A stretch of 64,000 nt of DNA from OLB11 sp044233655 (GTDB lineage: Bacteria; Bacteroidota; Bacteroidia; Chitinophagales; Chitinophagaceae): the NCBI GenBank assembly GCA_044233655.1, contig JBIIJQ010000004.1, forward strand, positions 28,358 through 92,357, read 5' to 3'. Shown here in pieces: positions 40,831 through 50,200 of the stretch. Made by a program: the position numbers and the translations under genes. The notes beneath the pieces were generated by a model. It did no database searches and had not been told where the DNA came from. It worked only from the letters and a program-made list of their open reading frames with translations. Within the stretch, counting starts at the first letter, position 1; every line of letters begins with the position of its first letter.

Positions 40831-43668
40831 ATGGATTTACGTTCAAAACAACAACACGAATTTATTGGTCGACATATTGGCCCAAATGAAATAGAGACAA
40901 CTCAAATGCTTAAAATCATTGGAATGTCTTCAATGGATGAGTTAATTGAAAAAACTGTTCCTGCAAATATCCGTTTGAAGTCAGCATTGAATGTAAGTGA
41001 TCCAATCAGTGAATTTGATTACTTACTGAAGATTTCTGCCATGGGCAAAAAAAATGAATTGAAGAAAGATTTTATAGGTAAAGGGTATTATGGTACTATA
41101 ACACCAAGCGTTATCCTACGCAATTTGTTTGAAAATCCAGGATGGTACACGCAATATACACCTTACCAAGCTGAAATAGCACAAGGTCGTTTGGAAAGTT
41201 TATTGAATTACCAAACTATGATTTCAGATTTGACTGGTTTACCTATCGCCAATGCATCTTTGTTGGACGAAGCTACAGCAGCTGCAGAAGCTATGACCTT
41301 GTTGAACGGTGCCAAAGGAGCCGATCACAAACATCGTTTTTTTGTAGATCATGGGGTGTTTGCTCAAACAGTTGATGTATTGAAAACACGTGCTATACCT
41401 GTTGGCGTTGAACTTGTTTTCGGCGACTACAAAACTACAACCTTAGACGAAACCTATTTTGGAGCTTTAGTTCAGTATCCAAATGCAGAAGGTGCAATTA
41501 ATGATTATCGCACCTTTATTGAACAAGCACATGCTATGAATGCTGGAGTAGTAATGGCCTGCGATATTTTAGCGTTAGCATTGCTCACACCTCCTGGAGA
41601 ATTAGGTGCTGACATTGCTGTAGGTAATACACAACGATTTGGTGTACCAATGGGTTTTGGTGGACCACATGCAGCCTATTTTGCTACCAAAGACGAATAC
41701 AAACGTGTCATTCCTGGTCGTATAATCGGGGTAAGTGTGGATGCACAAGGCAACCGTTGTTTGCGTATGGCGTTGCAAACAAGAGAGCAACATATTCGTC
41801 GTGAAAAAGCAACTTCAAATATTTGTACAGCACAAGCATTGTTATCCAACATAGCTGCAATGTATGCTGTTTATCATGGTCCAACTGGCATTAGCGATAT
41901 CGCTAAACGAGTTTCAATTTATACTAAAGCCTTAGCAGATGCATTGGGCGATAAAAATATTAATCAACATTATTTTGATACATTAAAAATTGCAGTTGCT
42001 GATGAAGCTGCTACAATCAAATCACTTGAGACAGCAGGATATAATGTATATGCCTTTGGTACAGGTCATATTGGTATTTCGTTCGACGAAACTGCTCGAC
42101 CTGAAGATATAGATGCTATTGCGTCAATATTAGGAGCGGGTGCTATTTCGTATGCCGATACATTGACAAATATTCCTGATTTTGCCACACGTACTTCGGA
42201 GTATTTGACGCATCCAGTGTTCAACTCTCATCATAGCGAAAGCCAAATGATGCGTTACCTCAAATCATTAGAAGATAAAGATTTGGCGTTAAACCGATCT
42301 ATGATTTCCCTAGGTAGCTGTACCATGAAGTTGAATGCAGCTTCTGAAATGATTCCTGTGAGCGATCCGCATTGGGGTAGTTTGCACCCGTTTGCTCCAA
42401 AACATCAATGGAAAGGGTATCAAGAAATGGTAGCAGAACTAGAGCAAGATTTATGCGCTGTAACAGGTTTTGATGCATGTAGTTTGCAACCTAATTCAGG
42501 CGCACAAGGCGAATATGCTGGATTGTTAGTCATCAAAGCTTACCACGAAAGCAGAGGCGATCATCATAGAAATGTCATTATTATACCGATTTCGGCTCAT
42601 GGTACAAACCCTGCTAGTGCTGCAATGTGTGGTTTTAAAATAGTGATTGTAGCCTGCGATGACAAAGGTAATATTGATGTAAATGATATGAAAGCGAAGG
42701 TAGAAGCCAATGCCGCTAATTTGGCAGGTTTGATGGTGACTTACCCTTCTACGCATGGTGTATTTGAAGAAACGATTATCGAAATTTGTGACTTGATACA
42801 CGCCAATGGCGGACAAGTGTATATGGATGGTGCCAACATGAATGCACAAGTTGGATTGACTAGTCCGGGCAATATTGGTGCGGATGTTTGTCACTTAAAC
42901 TTACACAAAACATTTGCAATACCACATGGTGGTGGTGGACCTGGTATGGGGCCAATTTGTGTAAAATCGCAATTAGCACCATTCTTACCTACACACGTCG
43001 TACATGCAGTTGGTGGCGATACACCTACACATGCTGTGAGTGCAGCGCCTTATGGTAGTGCAAGTATTTTATTGATATCGTATGCATACATTAAAATGCT
43101 TGGAGCATCTGGCATGCGCAAAGCGACTGAATACGCCATTTTGAATGCCAACTATATGAAGGCTCGTTTGGAAAAGGAATACAAAATATTATATACAGGT
43201 ACCAATGGAACCTGTGCGCACGAGTTTATCGTAGATTTACGTCCATTCAAGGCGGCACATGTCGAAGCTGAAGATGTTGCAAAACGATTGATGGACTTTG
43301 GTTTTCATGCACCTACATTGTCATTCCCTGTAGCTGGTACCTTGATGATTGAGCCTACTGAAAGTGAAGATAAAGCCGAATTGGATCGTTTTTGTGATGC
43401 CTTATTACACATTCGTAAAGAAATAGAAGCGGTAGTAACTGGTCAAGTAGATGAGAAAAATAATATCTTAAAACATGCACCACATACGCAATGGGTTATC
43501 ACAGCCGATGAGTGGACTATGCCATATACACGTCAGCAAGCTGCATTTCCATTGCCTTGGGTTAAAGCCAACAAATTTTGGCCTACAGTAAGTCGTGTAA
43601 ACAATACAGCTGGAGATCGAAATCTAGTATGTACTTGTGAGCCGATTGAGAGTTATATGGAAGCGTAG
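40831..43668 (+). CDS. gcvP: Glycine dehydrogenase (aminomethyl-transferring), P-protein
   Basis: PLP-dependent decarboxylating subunit of the glycine cleavage system; it passes the aminomethyl group to the lipoyl H-protein. The 945 residues are the fused one-chain form. The N-terminal half starts FIGRHIGPNEIE and includes YTPYQAEIAQGRLESLLNYQ; the C-terminal half has the PLP lysine in HLNLHKTFAIPHGGGGPGMG. The end is FWPTVSRVNNTAGDRNLVC. The T and H proteins are not in this window, so the system is dispersed. Confidence 0.98.
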   Translation: MDLRSKQQHEFIGRHIGPNEIETTQMLKIIGMSSMDELIEKTVPANIRLKSALNVSDPISEFDYLLKISAMGKKNELKKDFIGKGYYGTITPSVILRNLFENPGWYTQYTPYQAEIAQGRLESLLNYQTMISDLTGLPIANASLLDEATAAAEAMTLLNGAKGADHKHRFFVDHGVFAQTVDVLKTRAIPVGVELVFGDYKTTTLDETYFGALVQYPNAEGAINDYRTFIEQAHAMNAGVVMACDILALALLTPPGELGADIAVGNTQRFGVPMGFGGPHAAYFATKDEYKRVIPGRIIGVSVDAQGNRCLRMALQTREQHIRREKATSNICTAQALLSNIAAMYAVYHGPTGISDIAKRVSIYTKALADALGDKNINQHYFDTLKIAVADEAATIKSLETAGYNVYAFGTGHIGISFDETARPEDIDAIASILGAGAISYADTLTNIPDFATRTSEYLTHPVFNSHHSESQMMRYLKSLEDKDLALNRSMISLGSCTMKLNAASEMIPVSDPHWGSLHPFAPKHQWKGYQEMVAELEQDLCAVTGFDACSLQPNSGAQGEYAGLLVIKAYHESRGDHHRNVIIIPISAHGTNPASAAMCGFKIVIVACDDKGNIDVNDMKAKVEANAANLAGLMVTYPSTHGVFEETIIEICDLIHANGGQVYMDGANMNAQVGLTSPGNIGADVCHLNLHKTFAIPHGGGGPGMGPICVKSQLAPFLPTHVVHAVGGDTPTHAVSAAPYGSASILLISYAYIKMLGASGMRKATEYAILNANYMKARLEKEYKILYTGTNGTCAHEFIVDLRPFKAAHVEAEDVAKRLMDFGFHAPTLSFPVAGTLMIEPTESEDKAELDRFCDALLHIRKEIEAVVTGQVDEKNNILKHAPHTQWVITADEWTMPYTRQQAAFPLPWVKANKFWPTVSRVNNTAGDRNLVCTCEPIESYMEA

Positions 43669-43686
43669 TATGATACTATAAAATTT

Positions 43687-43718
43687 AAAAACGCCGCTGG
43701 GAAACTAACGGCGTTTTT
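43687..43718 (+). terminator. Rho-independent terminator of gcvP
   Basis: AAAAACGCCG pairs with CGGCGTTTTT across a 12-nt loop, with more T after. Starts 18 bp after the gcvP stop. Confidence 0.85.
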
Positions 43719-43890
43719 TTATGATTTAATTCTGCAAGCAACTTACTTTTAGTTAAAAACTGCTTTACTCATCATTACTATTTCTTTTGAATAAGACTGT
43801 TTCTTCACTACGAACATTTTGAATAATATTTTAAAAAGAAAAAATGCTATACAGTGAAAAATGTTTATTTTTATAACAAAATTAAATAAG

Positions 43891-44133
43891 ATGACTACTG
43901 ATTTGACAATTCAAGCAAAAAAAATAGAACTTATTCAATGGCTATCCACAACTGAAGATTTGAATATTGTTGATAAGGTTTTAGAATTGATGCTATCTGA
44001 GCGTAAAAAAGATTGGTGCTCAAACACCACTAGTGAAGAGAGAGAGTCAATTGACAAGGGGATACAAGATGCTGATACTGGAAAATTAAATCCGCATTCA
44101 AAAGCACGAGAAATATATGGTAAATGGTTATGA
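43891..44133 (+). CDS. Antitoxin of a ParE/RelE-type pair
   Basis: 80 residues from the ATG at 43891 (MTTDLTIQAKKIELIQWLST); an ATG ten codons upstream is less likely. The plan is the short helical antitoxin common in Bacteroidota: N-terminal helices (KIELIQWL, LNIVDKVLEL) and a C-terminal toxin-binding stretch (SIDKGIQDADTGKL, then a KAREIYGKWL end). Overlaps the toxin frame by 17 bp, a typical coupling. Since the toxin is interrupted, the antitoxin may now be an orphan. Confidence 0.75.
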   Translation: MTTDLTIQAKKIELIQWLSTTEDLNIVDKVLELMLSERKKDWCSNTTSEERESIDKGIQDADTGKLNPHSKAREIYGKWL

Positions 44134-44419
44134 AATACGTTGGACCGATCATGCACTTGATGAGTTAAACTCGATATATGAATATTTAATTGTAAATTTT
44201 ACAGAACGCGAATTAAGGAATCTTGCAGTATAAATTGAACATATAATGTATTTAATTTCTATAAATCCTTATTTATTTCAAGAGTCTGAAATTAAGAAAG
44301 GAGTTAGGAAAGCTGTTATACTGAAATTTAATACAATGTACTATCGTATTGAAAATGATACTATTGAAATTCTCTCGTTTTTTTCAAACAGACAAAGCCA
44401 AGAGAAATTAAAGTTGTAG
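44117..44419 (+). pseudogene. ParE/RelE-type toxin gene with an in-frame stop
   Basis: A 101-codon frame from ATG 44117 starts with VNGYEIRWTDHALDELNSIY and ends with VILKFNTMYYRIENDTIEI followed by LSFFSNRQSQEKLKL, the RelE/ParE fold from end to end. Codon 39 is TAA (44231-44233) in an otherwise clean frame, where family members usually have lysine, so one base change (AAA to TAA) would explain it. The two parts alone are too short to be a normal toxin. Either a recent loss or a sequencing error. Confidence 0.8.
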
Positions 44420-44754
44420 TATTAGTTTCTAATACAAAAAGTATTTCACTTCTATTTTACCAACCCATTGTTTGTTAACTAGTCTATCATTTTAAAATGA
44501 TTGTCGCAACAATGTTTTAAGATTATTAATGCTACAATAGAAACTATTTATCGTTGATTTTGTTATCAATTATATGAAATAGGAAGTAAATTAAAATTAA
44601 ACACAAAAACAACAATGCGCATAACACGGCATTTTTAGGGCTAAAAAGTCACGATTTTGTGCCAAAAATGCCCCTATTCTGACACTCTTGCACGGTTTTA
44701 TGCAAAAAACTGCTGTGGCACAAGATTTGACCATAAGAAAGAAAACAAATTAAA
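44420..44754. other. Long upstream region of dnaK
   Basis: A gap of 335 bp with AT-rich sequence, then GC-richer 44610-44730 carrying a sigma-54-like site. No CIRCE inverted repeat is seen. No gene. Confidence 0.5.
44716..44730 (+). promoter_or_regulatory. Sigma-54-like -24/-12 site upstream of dnaK
   Basis: TGGCAC - AAGAT - TTGA: the GG and TTG spacing fits TGGCAC-N5-TTGC except for the last C. Transcription would start near 44741, about 14 nt before the start codon. The classic Bacteroidota TAnnTTTG element is absent here. Confidence 0.45.
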
Positions 44755-46653
44755 ATGGGAAAAATTATAGGAATTGACCTTGGTACAACCAACTCATGTG
44801 TGAGTGTAATGGAAGGTAACGAACCGGTAGTAATTGCAAATGATGAAGGGAAACGCACTACCCCTTCCGTGGTCGCTTTTTTGAAAAATGGCGAGCGCAA
44901 AATTGGTGATCCGGCAAAACGTCAGGCTATCACGAATCCAGTGAATACAATTATGAGTATCAAACGCTTTATGGGTCGTCGATTTGACGAAGTTGGTGGC
45001 GAAATAGCTCAAAGTACATATAAAATAGTAAAAGGCGACAACAATACACCGCGTGTGGATATTGATGGTCGTTTGTATACACCACAAGAAATTTCTGCTA
45101 TGGTGTTGCAAAAAATGAAAAAAACGGCTGAAGATTTCTTAGGTCATGAAGTGACTGAAGCTGTTATCACAGTTCCGGCTTACTTTAACGATGCACAACG
45201 TCAAGCTACAAAAGAAGCGGGCGAAATAGCAGGTTTAACTGTAAAACGTATCATCAACGAGCCTACTGCAGCTGCTTTGGCTTATGGTTTGGACAAAAAG
45301 AATCAAGATTCTAAAATCGTAGTTTTTGATTTAGGTGGTGGTACATTTGACGTATCCGTACTTGAATTGGGCGATGGTGTATTTGAAGTAAAATCTACCA
45401 ATGGTGATACACACTTGGGTGGCGATGACTTTGATAAAATGGTAATGGACTGGTTAGCTGACGAATTTAAAGCGGAAGAAAATGTGGATTTGAGAAAAGA
45501 TCCTATGAGCTGGCAGCGTTTGAAAGAAGCTTCTGAAAAAGCGAAGATTGAACTTTCGTCTTCTACAGAAACAGAAATCAATTTGCCGTACATCACAGCC
45601 ATCGATAATGTACCGAAACACTTGGTGAAGAAATTGACACGTGCTAAATTTGAACAATTAGTAGATAGTTTAGTAGAAAGAACCTTGGAGCCATGTCGTA
45701 AAGCATTGAAAGATGCAGGTATTACAGCAGCTGAATTAGACGAAGTGATATTGGTAGGTGGTAGTACGCGTATACCTAAAATACAAGAAGTTGTTGAGAA
45801 ATTTTTTGGCAAAAAACCAAACAGAAGTGTAAACCCTGATGAAGTTGTAGCAATTGGTGCATCTATTCAAGGTGGTGTTTTGACAGGAGAAGTAAAGGAT
45901 GTATTGCTTTTAGATGTAACACCTTTGTCATTGGGTATTGAAACCCTTGGTGGTGTGTTCACAAAATTGATCGAAAGCAACACGACGATCCCTTCAAAAA
46001 AATCAGAAGTGTTCTCTACAGCAGCTGAAAACCAACCAAGTGTTGAAATCAATGTATTGCAAGGAGAGCGTCCAATGGCCAAAGACAACAAAAATTTAGG
46101 TCGATTTATCTTGGATGGCATTCCGCCAGCACCACGTGGTGTTCCACAAGTGGAAGTAACATTTGACATTGATGCCAATGGTATCTTGCAAGTGAGTGCA
46201 ATGGATAAAGGAACAGGTAAAAAACAAAATATCCGTATCGAAGCAGGCAGTGGTTTGAGCAAAGAAGACATCGAAAAGATGAAAAACGATGCTAAAATGA
46301 ACGAAGAAGCGGACAATAAATTGAAAGAAGAGATTGAAAAAGTAAATATGGCTGATAGTCAAATTTTCAATACTGAAAAGCAATTGAAAGATTACGGCGA
46401 AAAATTACCAGCTGACAAGAAAATTGTGATTGAAGAAGCATTGGTTAAGTTGAAAACTGCTCATGCAGCTAAAGACATAGTTGCAATTGATTCTTCACTC
46501 GAAGAGTTAAACAATGCATGGCAAGCGGCAAGTGAGGAGCTTTATAAAGCTATGAATGATCAGCAAGCAGGCGGAACTCAAGAACCAGGCTCTGAAGGTC
46601 CTACAGCTTCAACCGACGATGTTCAAGATGCTGAAATCGTAGAGGAAAAATAA
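44755..46653 (+). CDS. dnaK: Molecular chaperone DnaK (Hsp70)
   Basis: 632 residues. The ATPase opens with GKIIGIDLGTTNSCVSVMEG, has the second phosphate loop VFDLGGGTFDVSVLELG, and the DEVILVGGSTRIPKIQ segment. The substrate domain carries VTPLSLGIETLGGVFTKLI, followed by a helical lid, and the C-terminus is DDVQDAEIVEEK, the usual acidic motif. It refolds proteins with DnaJ and GrpE; neither gene is adjacent, though a membrane J-protein lies at 16534. Confidence 0.99.
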   Translation: MGKIIGIDLGTTNSCVSVMEGNEPVVIANDEGKRTTPSVVAFLKNGERKIGDPAKRQAITNPVNTIMSIKRFMGRRFDEVGGEIAQSTYKIVKGDNNTPRVDIDGRLYTPQEISAMVLQKMKKTAEDFLGHEVTEAVITVPAYFNDAQRQATKEAGEIAGLTVKRIINEPTAAALAYGLDKKNQDSKIVVFDLGGGTFDVSVLELGDGVFEVKSTNGDTHLGGDDFDKMVMDWLADEFKAEENVDLRKDPMSWQRLKEASEKAKIELSSSTETEINLPYITAIDNVPKHLVKKLTRAKFEQLVDSLVERTLEPCRKALKDAGITAAELDEVILVGGSTRIPKIQEVVEKFFGKKPNRSVNPDEVVAIGASIQGGVLTGEVKDVLLLDVTPLSLGIETLGGVFTKLIESNTTIPSKKSEVFSTAAENQPSVEINVLQGERPMAKDNKNLGRFILDGIPPAPRGVPQVEVTFDIDANGILQVSAMDKGTGKKQNIRIEAGSGLSKEDIEKMKNDAKMNEEADNKLKEEIEKVNMADSQIFNTEKQLKDYGEKLPADKKIVIEEALVKLKTAHAAKDIVAIDSSLEELNNAWQAASEELYKAMNDQQAGGTQEPGSEGPTASTDDVQDAEIVEEK

Positions 46654-46673
46654 ATTGGATAATGTTTATTATA

Positions 46674-46703
46674 AAAAAGGCTACCGTAAAAGGTAGCCTT
46701 TTT
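46674..46703 (+). terminator. Rho-independent terminator of dnaK
   Basis: AAAAAGGCTACC pairs with GGTAGCCTTTTT, 12-bp stem, 6-nt loop. Begins 21 bp after the dnaK stop. Confidence 0.9.
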
Positions 46704-47171
46704 GGGTTTAAAAAATGGGATTGACATTAATGTGTTTTGAGAATGTTTGGAAAAACAAGTATGAAATAATTATTGACAGTTCAATCAAGAATTTTTATTT
46801 TATTAGGATACAGGTTCTAATGTTTATATTATTCTAGATACATTATGCTCCAATTTTAACATATTTATTAAAGCTAAAACCTGCCTTTTTTTAATTTAAT
46901 AGAGCAAATACTTATTTAATGTATGTGTAAAATTTGTTTAAGATTGAAATTTATATTTTGTTGTTAACCAACAAAGTAGAATCTAAACGAAATCAACATA
47001 CCTATATGTATAGAAACAGGCTATTTATAGAACTTTATAAATTAATAAAAAACGTAATATAAGTACAATTAACAATAAAAAAACAAAAAAAAGTGGGTGT
47101 AAAAAAGGTATTAAGTACCTGTAAATCAAGCATTTAAGGATGATTTTTATAATAAATACAAAAAAATAACA

Positions 47172-47188
47172 ATTGGTGTAACACCAAT
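47172..47188. promoter_or_regulatory. Perfect palindrome upstream of the giant adhesin promoter
   Basis: ATTGGTGT-A-ACACCAAT, an 8-bp dyad centred about 40 bp upstream of the candidate -7 element. Fits an operator, but resembles the inner hairpin of the dispersed repeat at 11690 too. Confidence 0.45.
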
Positions 47189-47215
47189 AATGCAACTAGT
47201 AATCAAAAGTTTTTA

Positions 47216-47223
47216 TACTTTCG
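47216..47223 (+). promoter_or_regulatory. Candidate -7 element of the giant adhesin gene
   Basis: TACTTTCG, one mismatch to TAnnTTTG; no clear -33. A leader of about 35 nt to the ATG at 47265 or 98 nt to 47328. Confidence 0.35.
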
Positions 47224-47264
47224 CGTACTACTTAAAATTATAATCTACTAATAACCTAAAAGTA

Positions 47265-50200
47265 ATGAAAGAATCGTGCCAAACTTTAAAAAAAGTTAGT
47301 TTTTTTAAAAAAAATAATCAAAACAACATGAAAAAATTTTATTCAACCTCAGCCAAAGGTATTTTAAGCTTAATTCTTATTTTATTAAGTTTATTCAAAT
47401 CAAATGCTCAATGTACTTGTATTGGAAATTTGGTTCAAAATCCAAGTTTTGAAAGTGGAACAAATAGCTGGAATTGGTCGGGAGGAAATCTCTCAGCTGG
47501 CGGTGGAGCGATTGCTTGTGGAGCATTCTCTGGTGATTTTCAAATTACAAATGCTGGCAGTAACTGGGCTTCTCAGACTATAGGTAGTGGAAATTTGTTG
47601 CCAGGAGGTACACTCGCGTTAGGTGTTTTTGCAGGCACTCATGATGCAAGCTATTACCATAGCGTTGGGTTTGATTTTTTTGATGCCAACTGGAATTGGA
47701 TTTCTAGTAGTAAAGTTGAGGTAAATAAGGTATTGGCAAACTCGCCAGTAGGTCCTCAATTGTATAACCTTTCTGCAACTATCCCAGCCAATACATATTA
47801 TGTTAGCGTTGCTTTTACAGGAACAGGGAGTTGGATTAAAACAGACGGCTGGTGTGTAACCTATACAGCGCCCAATTCAGTTTGTGATCCCAATAATACA
47901 TCTGCATCAAGCGGATTTTGCGCACCTATTGTTTCATGTACAGGTACATCGTTTAATTGGTCTCAGACTATCAATCAGTCAACTGGAAATCCTTCTATTG
48001 TAAAACTAATTTCAGGAAGTACTAATTCTTATACAATTAATTCGGGTTTGCCTACTGCGCTTGTTAATGGGCCAGCTACAATAAATATATCTAACATAGT
48101 TACTTATGATGGATATTCTACAAGAAATACTGTTACCCAATCAAATGAAAGATTAAGAATGATATTTAAAAAAGGTGGAATCGTTGTTTACACTTCACCT
48201 TATACCAATGATTTGGCTGATTTACAAAAACAAGCTTATTGGCAAGGTGCTTTGGGTACAAGTTTTTATGCCGCAAATGGTATTGATCAAATTATATTCG
48301 AACATTATGATGTAGCAAATGGATATAATGGACCTGGGTCTTTAGTACCTTCTAGTTTTTGTTTAAATTATTCTACTTGCGATAATGTGACTTCGGCAGG
48401 TTCTATTGGCTATGACGAAACATTATGTGGTACTTCTGTAGACCCAACATTAATTCAAAATTTAAGTCTCCCATCAGGTGGTTCTGGTACAATTGAATAT
48501 GTATGGTTAGCTTCTATAGATGGAGGAACAACCACAACGGTTATTGCAGGTGCAAACTCAGCTTCATACGATCCAGGTGTTATAACTCAAACCACTTGGT
48601 ACCGTCGTTGCGCTCGTCGTTCCGGTTGTACTGATTATGTAGGTGAATCTAATTGGGTAATGAAAGAAGTTACCTCATGTTGCAGCAACGTAACTAGTGG
48701 TGGTACAATTGGATCTAATGAAACTTTTTGTGGTTCAAGTTTTGATCCTGTAAATATTACGAATATCACTTTGCCATCAGGTGGAACAGGGACCTTAGAA
48801 TATGTTTGGTTAGTTTCTACAGATGCTGGTGTGAATTATACAGTTATTGCTGGTGCAAATGCTTCGTTTTACGATCCAGGTGTAATAACACAAACTACAT
48901 GGTATCGTAGATGTGCTCGTCGTGCAGGTTGTGCAAGTTATGTAGGGGAATCAGATTGGATTAAAAAAGAAGTATGTCCATTGCCAACAGCGAATGCTGG
49001 AGTTGATAAAAATCTAAATTGTACTACGACTTCAACTACAATAGGCTCAACATCTATTGCTGGTAATACTTACAGTTGGAGTCCTTCAACTGGATTGAGT
49101 TCTACTTCAATAGCTCAACCAACAGCAAATCCTTCAGTTACAACTACTTATACAGTTACAATCACAAATGCATGTGGATGTACTTCAACAGATGCAGTAA
49201 TAGTAAATGTAAATAATACAATACCTGTTGCAGATGCTGGCATAGATAAAAACTTAAACTGTACAACAACATCAACAACAATAGGAACAACGGGTATAGT
49301 TGGAAATTCATACAGTTGGAGTCCTTCAACAGGTTTGAGTTCATCAACAATAGCTCAACCAACTGCAAGTCCATCTGCAACAACTACTTATACAGTAACA
49401 GTAACAGGTGCTAATGGTTGTGTAGCAACAGACGTAGTAATTGTAAATGTGAACACTACATTGCCAACAATAAATGCAGGTGTAGATAAAAACTTAAATT
49501 GTACAACAACATCAACAACAATTGGTTCTACTTCAATAGTAGGAAATACCTATAGTTGGAGTCCATCAACAGGTTTGAGTTCATCAACAATAGCTCAACC
49601 AACTGCAAGTCCATCTGTAACAACTACTTATACAGTAACAGTAACAGGTGCAAATGGTTGTACAGCAACAGATGCTGTAGTTGTGAATGTAAACACAACA
49701 TCACCAAGTGCAGATGCTGGTGTAGATAAAAATCTAAATTGTACAACTACTTCTACAACCATAGGAACAACGGGTATTGTTGGTAATTCATATTCATGGA
49801 GCCCAGCATCAGGCTTGAGTTCTACAACTGTAGCGCAACCGATCGCTAACCCAACAACTACAACCACTTACACAGTAACAGTAACGAATGCAGCAAATGG
49901 ATGTACATCTACTGATGCAATTGTAGTAAATGTAAACACAACATTACCAACAGCAAATGCTGGTTTAGATATTAACTTGAATTGTACAACTACTTCAGGA
50001 TTGATAGGAACTGCATCTATAGTTGGAAATACATACAGTTGGAGTCCTTCAACCGGCTTAAGTTCTACAACAATTGCTCAACCAACAGCTAATCCATCAG
50101 TAACAACAACTTACACAGTAACAGTAACAGGTGCCAACGGATGTACAGCAACAGATGCAGTAGTTGTAAATGTAAATACAACTTTACCAACAGTAGATGC

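Larger units (their letters stand above)
46654..47264. other. Long AT-rich region upstream of the giant adhesin
   Basis: A 611-bp gap. After the dnaK terminator it is AT-rich, with a perfect palindrome at 47172-47188 and a -7-like element at 47216-47223. No frame with coding character is seen. Confidence 0.55.
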
